A stretch of DNA of 64,000 nucleotides from Paraphoma chrysanthemicola (lineage: Eukaryota; Ascomycota; Dothideomycetes; Pleosporales; Phaeosphaeriaceae), in NCBI GenBank assembly GCA_020744225.1, contig JAGMWG010000019.1, forward strand, positions 930,001-994,000, read 5' to 3'. The translations under genes were made by a program, and so were the position numbers. The notes below the pieces were generated by a model. That model was given only the letters and a program-made list of their open reading frames with translations. It was not told where the DNA came from and made no database searches. Below are positions 10,608-21,126 of the stretch, piece by piece; the first letter of the stretch is position 1, and every line of letters starts with the position of its first letter.

Positions 10608-11722
10608 TTTGCTTTCGTTCCTTTCTCTTCTCCCAAGACTGTATGCACAAGAAGGATGTATACGTGTGAAGGACCGTTCGATTCGAAGTGTTCAACCAGG
10701 AGCACTCGACCTTTTCTCAAATGAAGGACAGACAATGAAACCGACTCGAAAGAAACAGCGAGAAAAAGACGAGATGATAACGCAAGGTTTCCTGTTCAAA
10801 GTGAACTCCCACCACACAGAGGGGCCCGTAGATGCCTTATACCCTCCTACCACCCATCTCACCCATCCAGCTCCTCGCATCGATCATTGGCTAACCTCTA
10901 TTTTCAAGCGCTCGACCTACCGTGCTACCCACACATGCATCTCACACACCAGAATAGGCTCACAGCAAAAACAACCCACAAGCAAATTACTCTTAGCCGC
11001 CCCCAATACTACGCTGGTTCCTGGATCCGTACTACAGTCTGCAACCTGCACCCCAGCGCGTAAATGGTGCAAACCAAGAATAGGTCCCAATTTAACCCGC
11101 ATATCCGCTTGCAATCTTACCGCATGTGTGCATTTAGCACACTTTGCTTAGCCGAGGTCCCGGGGTCAGGGCGAGTTATTTGCTGTCCGTGGTGCGCATG
11201 GGGCAATGTGGCTTGAATGGGTGCGCTGGATGCGGCCAGGTCTGGGATCGGGCGCGGCGAATGGTTGCGCAGAGGCCCTGGAACGCTGGTTCACGAGGGA
11301 GATGAAACGAGGGCGGGCGCGTAGGTGGTTGTTGGCACTTGGGGGTGTGGGTTGTGGTTGGGCGCTTAGGTGGTGGAAGGGATGTGATTGGTTGGAGAGT
11401 GGACGAACATGTATTTGGTACAACACTGGTATTCTGAACAGACTCGCAGATTTAGAAGTGGAGTGTTGTTTTCTCGAGCATCGGATTTCTTTGGGTATTC
11501 TCAAGATTGAACAGAATGATGTACATGTGGTGCGTACTGCTCTTTGGGTGAGGATTGCATCTTCAGCTACCACTTGACTAGTTGGCAACGAGCCGTTGAA
11601 AACACCCAAAACTAACAGGACTTCAGGATGGGAACCCTACAGTACCCTTGTCTTCGTCAATTTGTTCAAAGCATATGGTATGTCCATGGAATGTGAATTT
11701 TTATGTCTATATGTCTTCCATG
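10608..11722. other. Intergenic region, 1.1 kb, no supported gene
   Basis: The upstream region of the 4-TM gene, and the 3' flank of the LysM gene. Long frames here (10321-11151 plus; 11166-11609 minus) are low-complexity or antisense to the 4-TM gene, and show no domain. Confidence 0.45.
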
Positions 11723-12576
11723 CTATGTAAGTTGTCCAGCAAGACCGCTCCCAAAGCCCCATTTCCGCCGGCCAGTTGGTTGTGGAGCCTTGGCTTTGCC
11801 TTTCTTTGCGGCTTGTAGCGGGTGGTCCTTCTCCCATTTCTCGTCTTCTTTGTATGAGACAATTGCTTGCTCTAGGGCGTAGTTTGCTTGTTCAAGGTAC
11901 AGAAGCGCGACATCGTATCTGTTTGGGTAAGCTGGTCAGTCTTATCCTCGCCGTTGTATCGGTCTGTCAGGGTCGCTTACTCTGACACTTTGCATGCGAC
12001 CATGAACTTCCTCAACTTCGTCTTCTTGATCTCCTCTTCCTCCCCTTCAAGCGGGCGTGGACTTAGGCTCACGCCTCCCTTGTAATACTCTCCTGGTATC
12101 AATATCGTTCTCCGGGCTGCCAGTAGATGATCGGCATACATCTTATTCGTTCGCCGTAACGCTTCTGCTGGGACACCATATCGCAATGATAAGGACGATA
12201 TCGAGTCATTGTTCGGGTCGACGAAATGCAAGACATCGGGTGCATTTTCGAGATACGCTTTCGCCTTCTCGGGAGGTGGTTGGAGCCCGCTGTGCGCCGA
12301 GTATGGTGGAAGCTCGTCGTCTGCTGGTTCGTCTGGTGGCGAATACGTTGGAGGCTCTCGAAGACCTTGCGGCGGCAGCGGTGATGGCCCTGTAGCTATC
12401 TGGCAAAAAGGACAGTAGTGTGCGAAGCGAGGGTTATCAATCAAGCAGCGAGCACATATTGCGCGACCACAGCAGTCCAGTCGGCGCTCAAACTGTGTCG
12501 GCTTCTCGGTCTTCTCGTCATAGTTTGGCGGGATGGAAGATAGCAGCGCGGCGCAGGTACAACAGGCTTCCGACAT
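11723..12576 (-). CDS. Intracellular LysM-domain protein with N-terminal Cys-rich (RING-like) region
   Basis: Exons 12576-11981 and 11918-11723 give 263 aa; the 62-bp intron has gtaagc, gactgac and acag signals. The N-terminus has paired Cys (ACCTCAALL, then DCCGRAICARCLIDNPRFAHYCPFC), which looks like a zinc-binding cluster. After a Pro-rich linker comes one LysM domain (VLHFVDPNNDSISSLSLRYGVPAEALRRTNKM ... TILIPGEYY, about residues 137-188). The C-terminus has a coiled segment (LYLEQANYALEQAIVSYKEDEKWEK) and ends KWGFGSGLAGQLT. There is no signal peptide, so it differs from secreted LysM effectors; proteins of this architecture are conserved in ascomycetes with no known role. It shares a 656-bp upstream region with RPS22. 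Confidence 0.8.
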
Positions 12577-13232
12577 GGTGTAGAATGGAGTACACACGCT
12601 GAACAATACTAAGAAAGCGAAGAGTGAGACGATTGATAGACAGAAGGACCGACGGCGAAAGTGAGTGATGCTACGTCATGACTAGAACGGTTAGCGACAC
12701 GCGCCCTCACGTGCAATCGGAGTGGCAAGAGCAGAATATGGCATGCAACCGACGAGTACAGTATCTCGCCGTGTGCAAGTATTCGTATCGAATATGTAGG
12801 GCTGCGGTCTGTTCACAGTCACTTTGGTGGTGTTGATGGTCAAGGCGCGTGCTTGGTGAACTCGGTGCCCAGTCGCAGAACAGGGGTCCGCCGCCAAGCC
12901 GCAAGCGATCCGCACGGCAGGTGCAATTTTCGCGTCGGTCCAGGACTTCGAACTTTCGCCCACCGACAATCTTCCACCGCCAACCACCCGCACCTTCACG
13001 AGGTATGTCCTTCTCGACTCCGAGTGCCCTTCAGAGAGCCAGGAGGAGCAATCGCAGCCGTCCGCAAGGATGAGCGCGACACTGCTCTTCCTTTGCGACA
13101 AGAGCTGAAGAACCCTCACGTCTGCACACTGAGGGCACTCTCCACGCTCTGGCATCTGGAGGCTAACCACAAACACGCGCAGATACCTCAGTCGCCCACC
13201 GCCATTGAGAATCTCCTTCTACAACCGCAACC
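12577..13232. other. Shared upstream region of the LysM and RPS22 genes
   Basis: A divergent spacer. Open frames at 12691-13176 (minus) and 12849-13311 (plus, overlapping the RPS22 start) have no domain. Not resolved further. Confidence 0.45.
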
Positions 13233-13828
13233 ATGGTCAAGACTTCAGTTCTCAACGATTGCCTCAATGCCATCAACAACGCCGAGAAGGCCGGCAAACG
13301 CCAGGTCCTGATCCGCCCGTCCTCCAAGGTCATTGTCAAGTTCTTGACCGTCATGCAGCGTCACGGTACGTCTTCATCTCTTTCTGCACCACACGCGCAA
13401 TCGCTTGCGCATCTTCGGGTTGATAACTAGACAATGATCTCGCATCACACGATCTTTGTCCTTTAAGTGCCCGATATATTGAACTTTAGCGGAGAACTTA
13501 CACGTCTTCGGATCCCATCCATGATGTCTGATGTTTAATTCGACGCAACATACTGATTTCGTTCCCAGGCTACATTGGCGAGTTCGAGGAGGTTGACGAC
13601 CACCGCAACGGCAAGATCGTCATCCAGCTCAACGGCCGCATCAACAAGACCGGTGTCATCTCGCCCCGCTACAACGTCCAGCTCCGCGACATGGAGAAGT
13701 GGGTTGTCAAGCTGCTGCCATCGCGTCAGTTCGGCTACATTGTCCTCACCACCTCGGCCGGTATCATGGACCACGAGGAGGCCAGGAGGAAGCACGTTGC
13801 TGGCAAGATTCTCGGTTTCTTCTACTAG
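13233..13828 (+). CDS. RPS22: 40S ribosomal protein uS8 (RPS22/S15a)
   Basis: Exons 13233-13365 and 13569-13828 give 130 aa, the usual uS8 length. The protein starts MVKTSVLNDCLNAINNAEKAGK and ends HVAGKILGFFY, both diagnostic. It binds helix 21 of 18S rRNA in the small-subunit body. The 203-bp intron splits the gene after Gln-Arg-His and is far longer than the neighbours' introns, as is usual for fungal ribosomal protein genes. No change in conserved residues was seen. Expression is probably tied to the divergent spacer shared with the LysM gene, but no factor site is proven. Confidence 0.97.
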
Positions 13829-14285
13829 GGTTGTGCAATTTGATGGGGGTGGGATGCCTATAACCGGGCTTAGGCAAGCAATATGTTTGGCTAGGTAGTC
13901 CATCATATCGACGATAGACGAAGGAATGACAAAAGTTCATGACATCAAACAACCTTGTCCCAAATGCTTCGAATGTGAAATCACATGCGTTTGCGTAATC
14001 ACAGCCATATCACTCAAGGTATCGCCATGTGTTTTGATCGTCAGACTGGAAAGTAAGCATTTGAAGTATTTATCTTGTCATTATCTACGTACAAGCTGAA
14101 AGGTCGTGTGCGCTTACCAGAACGCCTATTCGCACCATCTACTTTTCCCTATCGTCGTTCGTGATGCATAATCTCGTAACAAAGAAACATGCTCAGTGAA
14201 TCTCCCAATAGAATCCAAAACTCCAAAGCCAAACTATGCTCATCAATCATGCGGCTTCATTATCTCCTTCATTCACTGCTTCCGC
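13829..14285. other. Intergenic region between RPS22 and HSP104
   Basis: A convergent 3'-3' spacer. Nothing recognised apart from short shadow frames. Confidence 0.45.
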
Positions 14286-17045
14286 TTAATCATAAAGATC
14301 CATTCCTGCGTCATCATCTTCCAACTCCGCCACCGCATCGCTCTCATCATACATCTCCGAATCCGTCTCCGAATCTGTGTGATTTGGCAGCACCAAGATG
14401 TGTCCATCGTCCAGGACCACTCTCGCTGCCTCGCCATCCTTGATCGCGCCGCGCAAGATCAGCACTGCAAGACGATTAAGCACCTCCTTCTCGATGAGGC
14501 GTGCAAGCGGTCGAGCACCATAGGCAGGCGAGTAACCGGCACTACCTAGGTAATCGCGGACTTCGTTTGTCATTTCAATGCGCACGTTGCGGCCGTTGGC
14601 GTTGAGACGTTTCTGAATCTCGCTCAACCGGACATCCACAATCTTGCGGATCTCGCGCTTGGTGAGGCGGTTGAAGATAACGATGCTCGAGATACGATTG
14701 AGGAACTCGGGGAGGAACCAGTTGCGGAGCGCGCCCATGACAAGTTCCTTGGTAGTGGGATCGATCTTGCCGTCGGGCTGTGCGGGACGGGAAAGATGCT
14801 CGGCGCCGAGATTGGAGGTCATGACGACGATGCAGTTCTTTGCGTCGACAATTCTGCCTTGACCGTCGGTGATGCGGCCGTCATCCATAAGTTGGAGGAG
14901 GACCGTCAGGACTTCCTTGGCAGCCTTCTCAACCTCATCAAAGAGGAGAATGGAGAATGGCTTACGACGAAGGGCCTCTGTCAGCTGACCACCTGCGTCG
15001 TGACCAACGTAGCCTGGTGGTGCACCAATCATTCGGCTAAGAGAGTGACGTTCTTGGTACTCTGACATGTCGAATCGAATCATCGCCTTCGGATCGTCGA
15101 AGAGAAACTCAGCGAGTGCTTTGGTAAGAAGCGTCTTACCAGTACCTGACGGACCACAGAAGAGGAAGGATGGTGGCTGGTTAGGATTGGCAAGACCAGA
15201 CCGTTGCAGGCGGATGGCATTAGAGACAGACTGCACAGCCTCTTTCTGACCGACAACGATGACACCAAGATGTCGCTCCATGTTGAGGAGTTTGTCCTTC
15301 TCGGTGGTCTTGAGTCGAGTGACGGGAATGCCCGTCCAGCGGGCAACAATCTCGTTGATCTGATCGGGTCCGACATTGTCGCTGAGAAGGCCTTGACCAT
15401 CACCAGCTGAATGTGCGTACATCTCAGCATCCGCTTTGGCCTTGTCTTTCTCGAGATCGGCGATGCGTTGCTCGACGTCGGGAATTGCGTAGTACTTGAG
15501 ATCGGAAGCAGTCTGGATGTCGCGCATACGCTCTGCTTCGGCAAGCTTGGTCTTGAGACCATCAAGCTTCTGCTTTTGTTCTTGGATCTCTTTGCTGCGG
15601 CCCTTCTCAGTCTCGTACATCTCGCGGAGTGGCTTGAGCTCTTCCTCGATGTTGGCAGCTTCTGCCCGCGCTTCCTTGAGACGTTGCTGTGACGCTTCGT
15701 CCTTCTCGCGAGCCAGTGCGTGAATTTCGATCTGGAGTTGTCGATGGCGGCGCTCAAGGTTGTCGAGTGCTTCGGGTTGTGATTCTCGAGCCACACGGAC
15801 GGCGGCAGCAGCTTCGTCAATGAGATCAACAGCGGAGTCGGGCAATCGCCGTTGAGTGAGGTAACGCGCGGCGAGTGTTGCAGCTGAGACGATGGCGCCG
15901 TCCATGATGTTGACACCATGATGTGTTTCGTAACGCTCCTTCAAACCTCGAAGAATGGAAATGGTCTCGGGAATGGAGGGCTCCTTGACAAGGACCTGCT
16001 GGAAACGTCGCTCGAAAGCCTGATCCTTCTCGATGTACTTCCTGTACTCGCCGAGGGTTGTAGCTCCAATACAATGAAGCTGCCCACGGGCAAGCATGGG
16101 TTTAAGCAAATTGGCAGCGTCCATACCGCCTTCTCCGGAAGAGCCAGCGCCCATCAGGAGATGGATTTCGTCTACAAACAATACTATCATTTCTTTGGAT
16201 TCCTCAATCTCTTTCAGTACGCCCTTCATTCGCTCTTCAAACTCTCCACGGTATTTGCTGCCAGCGACCAGAGCACCAACGTCCAAGGACAGCAATTTGC
16301 AGGCAGCTAGGTTGGCAGGTACATCGGCGTCGACAATGCGGCGGGCAAGACCTTCGACAACGGTAGTCTTACCGACACCGGGCTCTCCGATGAGAACAGG
16401 ATTGTTCTTGGTTCGTCTGCAGAGAATGCGAATGACTCTGCGAGTTTCCTCCTCTCGGCCAATGACAGGGTCGATCTTGCCTTCTCGTGCCATTGCCGTC
16501 ATGTCGATTGTGAACTTCTTGAGATTCTCGTTGTCCTCTTCCGCATCCGCAGTCTTCGAGTCGACCCGCTTGGTGCCTCGTAGTGCCTGGATAGCATTGT
16601 CGATTTGCTTCGTGTTTGGAACGTTCGATTCGGCGAGGCATCGTTGTATACCGGCATCTTGGCAGAGTGCCTGAATGAGGTGGTCGACGGCAATGAAGCT
16701 GTCCTTTTGTGTCTTGCTTAAATCTTCAGCTGCGCGAAGAACTTTGCCCATGGCAGGTGAGGGCGATGTGCGCTCTGGCGGAGGATCTTGGCTCGGTAAC
16801 CGTACCAGTGCCTTCTTGAGGGAGCGCTCAAAGAGCTGTGCATCGCCATTTGCGCGTTCGAGCACCTGCTTGAACAGCGGTGGTGGTGGTACGTCGACTT
16901 GGTTCGCCAGATCTTTTGGAGGATCTATCAGCGAAACCGCCAGGTGAATTGGTGTGAGTTGTGAGTGGGCATAGCTCTTAGCTAGATCGAAGCTGTCCGC
17001 GAGCGCTTTGGCGGCGCGGTCAGTGTAGGCGTCGAACGAAGTCAT
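14286..17045 (-). CDS. HSP104: Cytosolic/nuclear disaggregase Hsp104 (ClpB family)
   Basis: An uninterrupted 919-aa frame starting MTSFDAYTDRAAKALADSFD. Domains in order: Clp N-domain (about 1-150); AAA+ 1 with Walker A GEPGVGKT at 220-228 and Walker B VDEIH at 291-295; coiled-coil middle domain about 410-530; AAA+ 2 with Walker A CGPSGTGKT at 630-638 and Walker B around FDEVEKAA; and an acidic tail ending DDDAGMDLYD. The absence of a mitochondrial presequence and the acidic C-terminal tail fit cytosolic Hsp104 rather than Hsp78. It extracts and refolds aggregated proteins with Hsp70/Hsp40 and supports thermotolerance. Heat-shock-like elements lie upstream (17252-17309). No intron, as in many heat-shock genes. 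Confidence 0.96.
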   Translation of the reverse strand: MTSFDAYTDRAAKALADSFDLAKSYAHSQLTPIHLAVSLIDPPKDLANQVDVPPPPLFKQVLERANGDAQLFERSLKKALVRLPSQDPPPERTSPSPAMGKVLRAAEDLSKTQKDSFIAVDHLIQALCQDAGIQRCLAESNVPNTKQIDNAIQALRGTKRVDSKTADAEEDNENLKKFTIDMTAMAREGKIDPVIGREEETRRVIRILCRRTKNNPVLIGEPGVGKTTVVEGLARRIVDADVPANLAACKLLSLDVGALVAGSKYRGEFEERMKGVLKEIEESKEMIVLFVDEIHLLMGAGSSGEGGMDAANLLKPMLARGQLHCIGATTLGEYRKYIEKDQAFERRFQQVLVKEPSIPETISILRGLKERYETHHGVNIMDGAIVSAATLAARYLTQRRLPDSAVDLIDEAAAAVRVARESQPEALDNLERRHRQLQIEIHALAREKDEASQQRLKEARAEAANIEEELKPLREMYETEKGRSKEIQEQKQKLDGLKTKLAEAERMRDIQTASDLKYYAIPDVEQRIADLEKDKAKADAEMYAHSAGDGQGLLSDNVGPDQINEIVARWTGIPVTRLKTTEKDKLLNMERHLGVIVVGQKEAVQSVSNAIRLQRSGLANPNQPPSFLFCGPSGTGKTLLTKALAEFLFDDPKAMIRFDMSEYQERHSLSRMIGAPPGYVGHDAGGQLTEALRRKPFSILLFDEVEKAAKEVLTVLLQLMDDGRITDGQGRIVDAKNCIVVMTSNLGAEHLSRPAQPDGKIDPTTKELVMGALRNWFLPEFLNRISSIVIFNRLTKREIRKIVDVRLSEIQKRLNANGRNVRIEMTNEVRDYLGSAGYSPAYGARPLARLIEKEVLNRLAVLILRGAIKDGEAARVVLDDGHILVLPNHTDSETDSEMYDESDAVAELEDDDAGMDLYD

Positions 17046-17189
17046 TGTGTTTCGTGACTATGCCTTGTGTATGGCGTGAGCCAATGTGGTAGATTGAACC
17101 TATGTTGAGGTTGCGAGTGTGTGTACTTTGCTGTAGTACTTGGGTATCGTTGAAAGGCAGAGTCTAGGTGTGAGGGCAGACACGAGGAA

Positions 17190-17197
17190 TAATATAT
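17190..17197 (-). promoter_or_regulatory. TATA-like element of HSP104
   Basis: On the minus strand catatatt (plus strand aatatatg) lies about 145 bp upstream of the HSP104 start. It is the only strong A/T run near the expected distance. Inference only. Confidence 0.4.
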
Positions 17198-17251
17198 GCC
17201 CAAGACTCGAGGCGCGAAAAGTCAGTGAAAGAGCCAGTCAGATCGTGTGAT

Positions 17252-17309
17252 TTCACGATGAGTCTCGAAGGCTGTCGTGACATCCACCCTACCATAGAAG
17301 CTTCGAGTC
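17252..17309. promoter_or_regulatory. Heat-shock-element-like array upstream of HSP104
   Basis: Two clusters of 5-bp units. The first is TTCacGATgaGTCtcGAA at 17252-17269 (two perfect and two 2-of-3 units). The second is GAAgcTTCgaGTC at 17297-17309. They are in the same 5-bp register (30 bp apart) and lie about 210-265 bp upstream of the HSP104 ATG. Hsf1 trimers bind alternating nGAAn units, so the fit to a heat-shock gene is good, though a match of this quality can occur by chance. Confidence 0.55.
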
Positions 17310-18358
17310 GCTACTGGAAAGTTGGCTGCGGGACCGGTGAGGTACGTCATTATCACTAACCAGAAGTAGATTAGCCTGTCCTCGCTTTCAGCCCAACCAC
17401 ATCAGCTCACCACCACACATCGTCCGAGCATCAAGCCTGAAAACTGGAGAACTAACGTGGCTCGACAGCATACAACGAATAGCCACGAGTGCTAGCCTCA
17501 CTTTCTTGCGAAGGTGCCTTGGGCTGAAAGCACCAGCTGTGTCGGCGGCCTGACACAACTGGTTCGAGATGCCTCGGGATCTTCAACGGCTTCAGCGTGG
17601 ATACGGAGCCATGCTGCAACGGTCATCCTGACGAGGTTTCGTCAACATAATCACGCAACACTGAAATAATGTCGAGGGCATGATGAACTGATGGCACGTG
17701 AGTAAGCAAAATGATACAACAATAGGCCCTTGTGCGCTGTTTCAGTCACTTGTATCCGGCCCACCTCATGAAAGCACTCGCTTGTGCCTCATCACAGGTT
17801 GAACCATCAATCGCCATGTGTTGAAAAAGCATGATCGTGGTCACGTGGCTCACATTCAACTATGCTCCAAGACTTGAGACCATGAGACGATAGGCTACAT
17901 CGATTCCTGATGGACTCGGCGGAAAAGGCCGAAGAGCGGCAAGAGAAGGGACGCAGGACGTGGATTCTCGAGCCACCGATGCTATGAGAAAACCTGGGAG
18001 ACAACTTGAGTAGGTTTGGGAGTATGGAAAAGTGAGAAAGCAGGAGTGGCTGAGAGATTGGTCACACCCATTGGATATCCTGGTCAGTACTACCATGCTT
18101 CGCTTTGACACCTGTCTGATCAGTCAAGATCAGCCTTGCATTTCTCCAGTCACAGAGGCTGGTTGCCCTCAGAGACTGTCACTGAAACAAACAGAAGGCA
18201 GGTGTTCTGACGACATGTAGACTTCTATAACAGTGCAGTTTCAGAGTCAGCAGCTTGCAGTAGTGAAGCTTGACTGGGCAAGGCTCATCGCGATACCGGT
18301 GGTGCTGCGATTCGAAACCGGGGCGCATCGAGAAGATGGTTGGAACGGGATGAGCACG

Positions 18359-18826
18359 TTATGAACCGGCAGGGTCGAGGCGTATGCGATAGACATTTCG
18401 CTGCCCAAGTGTTTTTCGCGGATCAACCATGACAATCTGAAAGAACGCGATACAGAAAATGAAAAGAGGAGATGCAATATTCGAAAGCTTCAAAGCAATC
18501 TGACTGCACACGTAAAGATGCAAGAGTGCAAGCTCACGTCGCACTTCTGGGATCACGGGACAGGGAGCCTTTTCGTGCCCCGGGATGAAGAGCAACGTTG
18601 CTTCAATGTAACATTGGATTCCCCATGGGCGGCCAGACCCCGCGATCCACAATCCGGAAACGGAGACGACGGAAGCCAGGGAGACAACCCCCACCGCAAC
18701 AGAGGCCTCCCCCAAGGGATGAGAGCACGTTGAGCACATCCAAAGGCTCTGGACCGTCGGCTTACCAACTAATAGGACGCCAAACGTGAGGATGATACGG
18801 AATAAAGTTGCAGAAACACAATGCAT
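18359..18826 (-). CDS. Possible hypothetical protein with hydrophobic segments (low confidence)
   Basis: An uninterrupted 155-aa frame. It has a hydrophobic start (ATLFRIILTFGVLLVG), a Ser/Val-rich middle (VGVVSLASVVSVSGLWIAG), and a hydrophobic segment near residue 115 (ASPLFIFCIAFFQIVMV). No homologous family recognised, and no clear promoter or splice sites were found; it may be a chance frame. Confidence 0.25.
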   Translation of the reverse strand: MHCVSATLFRIILTFGVLLVGKPTVQSLWMCSTCSHPLGEASVAVGVVSLASVVSVSGLWIAGSGRPWGIQCYIEATLLFIPGHEKAPCPVIPEVRRELALLHLYVCSQIALKLSNIASPLFIFCIAFFQIVMVDPRKTLGQRNVYRIRLDPAGS

Positions 18827-19828
18827 GCGCGCAATGACACCAATGCTTGGCTCATATATGACACAGTTCGTCCCCCTCCGTGAAGTGCCGGCCTCTAAAG
18901 GTTAGATTGATTTTGAGTAGATGCGGGACAGGGACCAATTCGCTCAAAGAGGTGCAGCAGAGTTGTGGGGTTGCTGGCTCTGGCGACTTCTAACGAGATC
19001 GAGTTCACAATTTTCGAGCGGGAGGCGCGGCACGAGTTATGGCTTCAAGACTGAGATGGACATACTCGCTACAAGCGAATTCTTCAATGCTCCTTTCTAT
19101 AGGTCCGATTGTGTGCTAGTTCGTTCTTACAACATTGTCATCGCCCGTCAGCTCTTTAGGTCCGATTGTGTGTTTCGTCCTTGCTGTCATCTCGGTGGGG
19201 GATTCAAAGAATTACCCTATGGAGGCTCGTAGACACACCCGAGTTCGGCGTAAATGGTGCGCCTCACTCAAAGGTCACGTACACCGTGTGCGCGGCTGCG
19301 CAGTGGGACGTGGCAGGCGCGTAAGTGTGGTTGGCTTAGAGATTCGGGATCAGCGCTGCCAGCTTCCAAGACTACGTATGAGCCCCCACGATTGTCGAGC
19401 AGCTAAATTCGACGCGGGGAACCAACGATGGTGTTCGGCGCAGGCTCTTAATTGATGTCGCAACCGCGGTATTTCAAAGGGATGCACACTGAGATCACTG
19501 AGTGTGTCCGCATGCGCGACATTGTGTGCACGGATCCAACTCTAATCTGTTTTAAAGTAACGCTAGCGGGAGATGCCAGCCACGGAGTTGCTTTTCGTCT
19601 CTTGAGCATTACTCGCAAGTGCAGCCAAGGGCTTGGAAATTGTGATCCCCTTGCTGATCATCAATCGGTGCAACATTGTTCGTCACGCTGAGCCTCAGAT
19701 TCGAAAACTGATAAAGCACACGCATTCCCCAGCTTCTCGGCGCATCTTGGGGCCTTGGAAGTTTCATCGAACACTGTCTTGAAATGTCTTGGTTTCAGGA
19801 GCCGTCTTGTAGGCTGTCGATCGTGGGG

Positions 19829-19854
19829 ATATATACTCACGTACCACCGTGAGT
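19829..19854 (+). promoter_or_regulatory. TATA-like box next to a 7-bp inverted repeat
   Basis: gatatata (19828-19835) overlaps the first arm of ACTCACG/CGTGAGT (19835-19841 and 19848-19854, 6-bp spacer taccac). It lies about 400 bp upstream of the 92-aa gene and could be its core promoter with a long leader. Function is not shown. Confidence 0.3.
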
Positions 19855-20253
19855 AGTGAAAAGGTGTAGTTTTGTCGTCTTTTGAGCGTTCGCTCGTACG
19901 TACTCTCTTTTATTCATCTCCGTGGGTTTGCGCGATTTTCAACCATGTTCGCTGGATGCACCACCCCACGCCAGTAACTTAGTGAACCGGTCCCACATGG
20001 TCCAGAGGAGGAACGCACAAGATTTTCCCCCATCACAACCGTGGTCCCAAGTCGCACACCTCAACATTCTGAAGACACAATTATCTATACGCCCTTTCAA
20101 TACCCCGGCCTCCTGTAAATTTTCCATCCTCACACAAAACTCTCAAACACAACTCCACAACGCCGACATCCCACGTTCGTATACACATTACCAACAACCC
20201 CACATTACCTACACCGCCAGAACTCGGCAAACAACAACTTCAACTCCATCACA

Positions 20254-20595
20254 ATGTTCATCGCCCGCTTGAGTGAACGCTTGAGCGGCGAAAAGCCTCA
20301 GCCAAAGCCATACTACTATCACCGCATGAATCCAGAAGAGCTCGCCATCTGGGAGATCATTGTAAGTACCACCGTCGATCATGTTCATCACATCTCTTGG
20401 CCGACATCGCTAACTTCATCGTAGGGCGAACAAGAACATGAGTGGGCTCGCGATCGCAAAGGCAAGCTGCGCAAGCGTCGACTATCATACAAAGACCGCG
20501 CTGCACGACAACGCATGTTCTACGATTCGCGCGTAGGACACGGCGTCTGCGGCGACGACTGGATGCGCAAAGAGCTACCAAAGCGCGCGCCTTGA
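20254..20595 (+). CDS. Small basic protein, function unknown
   Basis: Exons 20254-20361 and 20425-20595 joined in phase 0 over a 63-bp intron (gtaagt, cgctaac, gtag) give 92 aa. Starts MFIARLSERLSGEKPQPKPYYYHRMNPEEL, contains EIIGEQEHEWARDRKGKLRKRRLSYKDRAARQRMFYDSR and ends RKELPKRAP. It is polar and strongly basic in the middle, without a signal peptide or TM. Clean splice signals and the coding-like second exon support a real gene; no family recognised. Confidence 0.65.
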
Positions 20596-21126
20596 CGACA
20601 GTCTCATCAACTCTTGCAGTGGAAGGAGCACCCACTCTTAATTTCCTTTGTTTTTGCATTACCAGCGACGGCGCATAGATCGATGTCAACGAAAGTGCTT
20701 TGAAGACATCCAGGTTACGGTTTCTTTAGTTAGACCATCGCGGGGGAAGAGGATACCCACAGCAGGCGACGATACCCATGCATCCCGGGGTGGCGCTAGC
20801 ATAACATCATCAATGCACCTCAATCATAAACACATTCAGATGCGTGCTATGAATCAGGTCGTGACTTTTCGTTGTTGAAGATTGCGTGACAGCCGACTCG
20901 TTGTGCTGATTTCCTGGCTGCAGCCACAGCCATCCCTCCAAACTTCCGATTGGCCGTCCCGCGGGCAGTGCTTGCGACTTCGCCTCGAGAAAGTCGGCTG
21001 TGACTACATTGCCTACCTCCACAACCACACCATCTGCGTATCGCTCTCCAATCTCGTCGCGATGTTCTGGCCCTATCCATGATGAAGTCCGCCTTGAGGA
21101 GTCACATTCAACATCCCCTATACACC
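20596..21126. other. Intergenic region
   Basis: The 3' flank of the small basic protein gene and upstream region of the BTB-like gene. No feature recognised. Confidence 0.45.

Larger units (their letters stand above)
17046..20253. other. Gene-poor region, 3.2 kb
   Basis: Contains the HSP104 promoter at its left end and the leader of the 92-aa gene at its right. A possible minus-strand frame (18359-18826) is listed separately. A 16-bp sequence (taggtccgattgtgtg) occurs at 19100 and 19157. No transposon, tRNA or rRNA was recognised. Confidence 0.45.

Noticed and set aside
10321..11151. Plus-strand 276-codon frame
   Set aside because: Antisense to the first exon of the 4-TM gene, low-complexity, no domain.
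11166..11609. Minus-strand 147-codon frame
   Set aside because: Low-complexity Ser/Pro/Arg text with no family and no signals.
12849..13311. Plus-strand frames through the RPS22 start
   Set aside because: Overlap the RPS22 leader and first exon in another frame.
13366..13568. Possible box C/D snoRNA in the RPS22 intron
   Set aside because: Only loose C- and D-box-like words were seen, with no closing stem; not enough.
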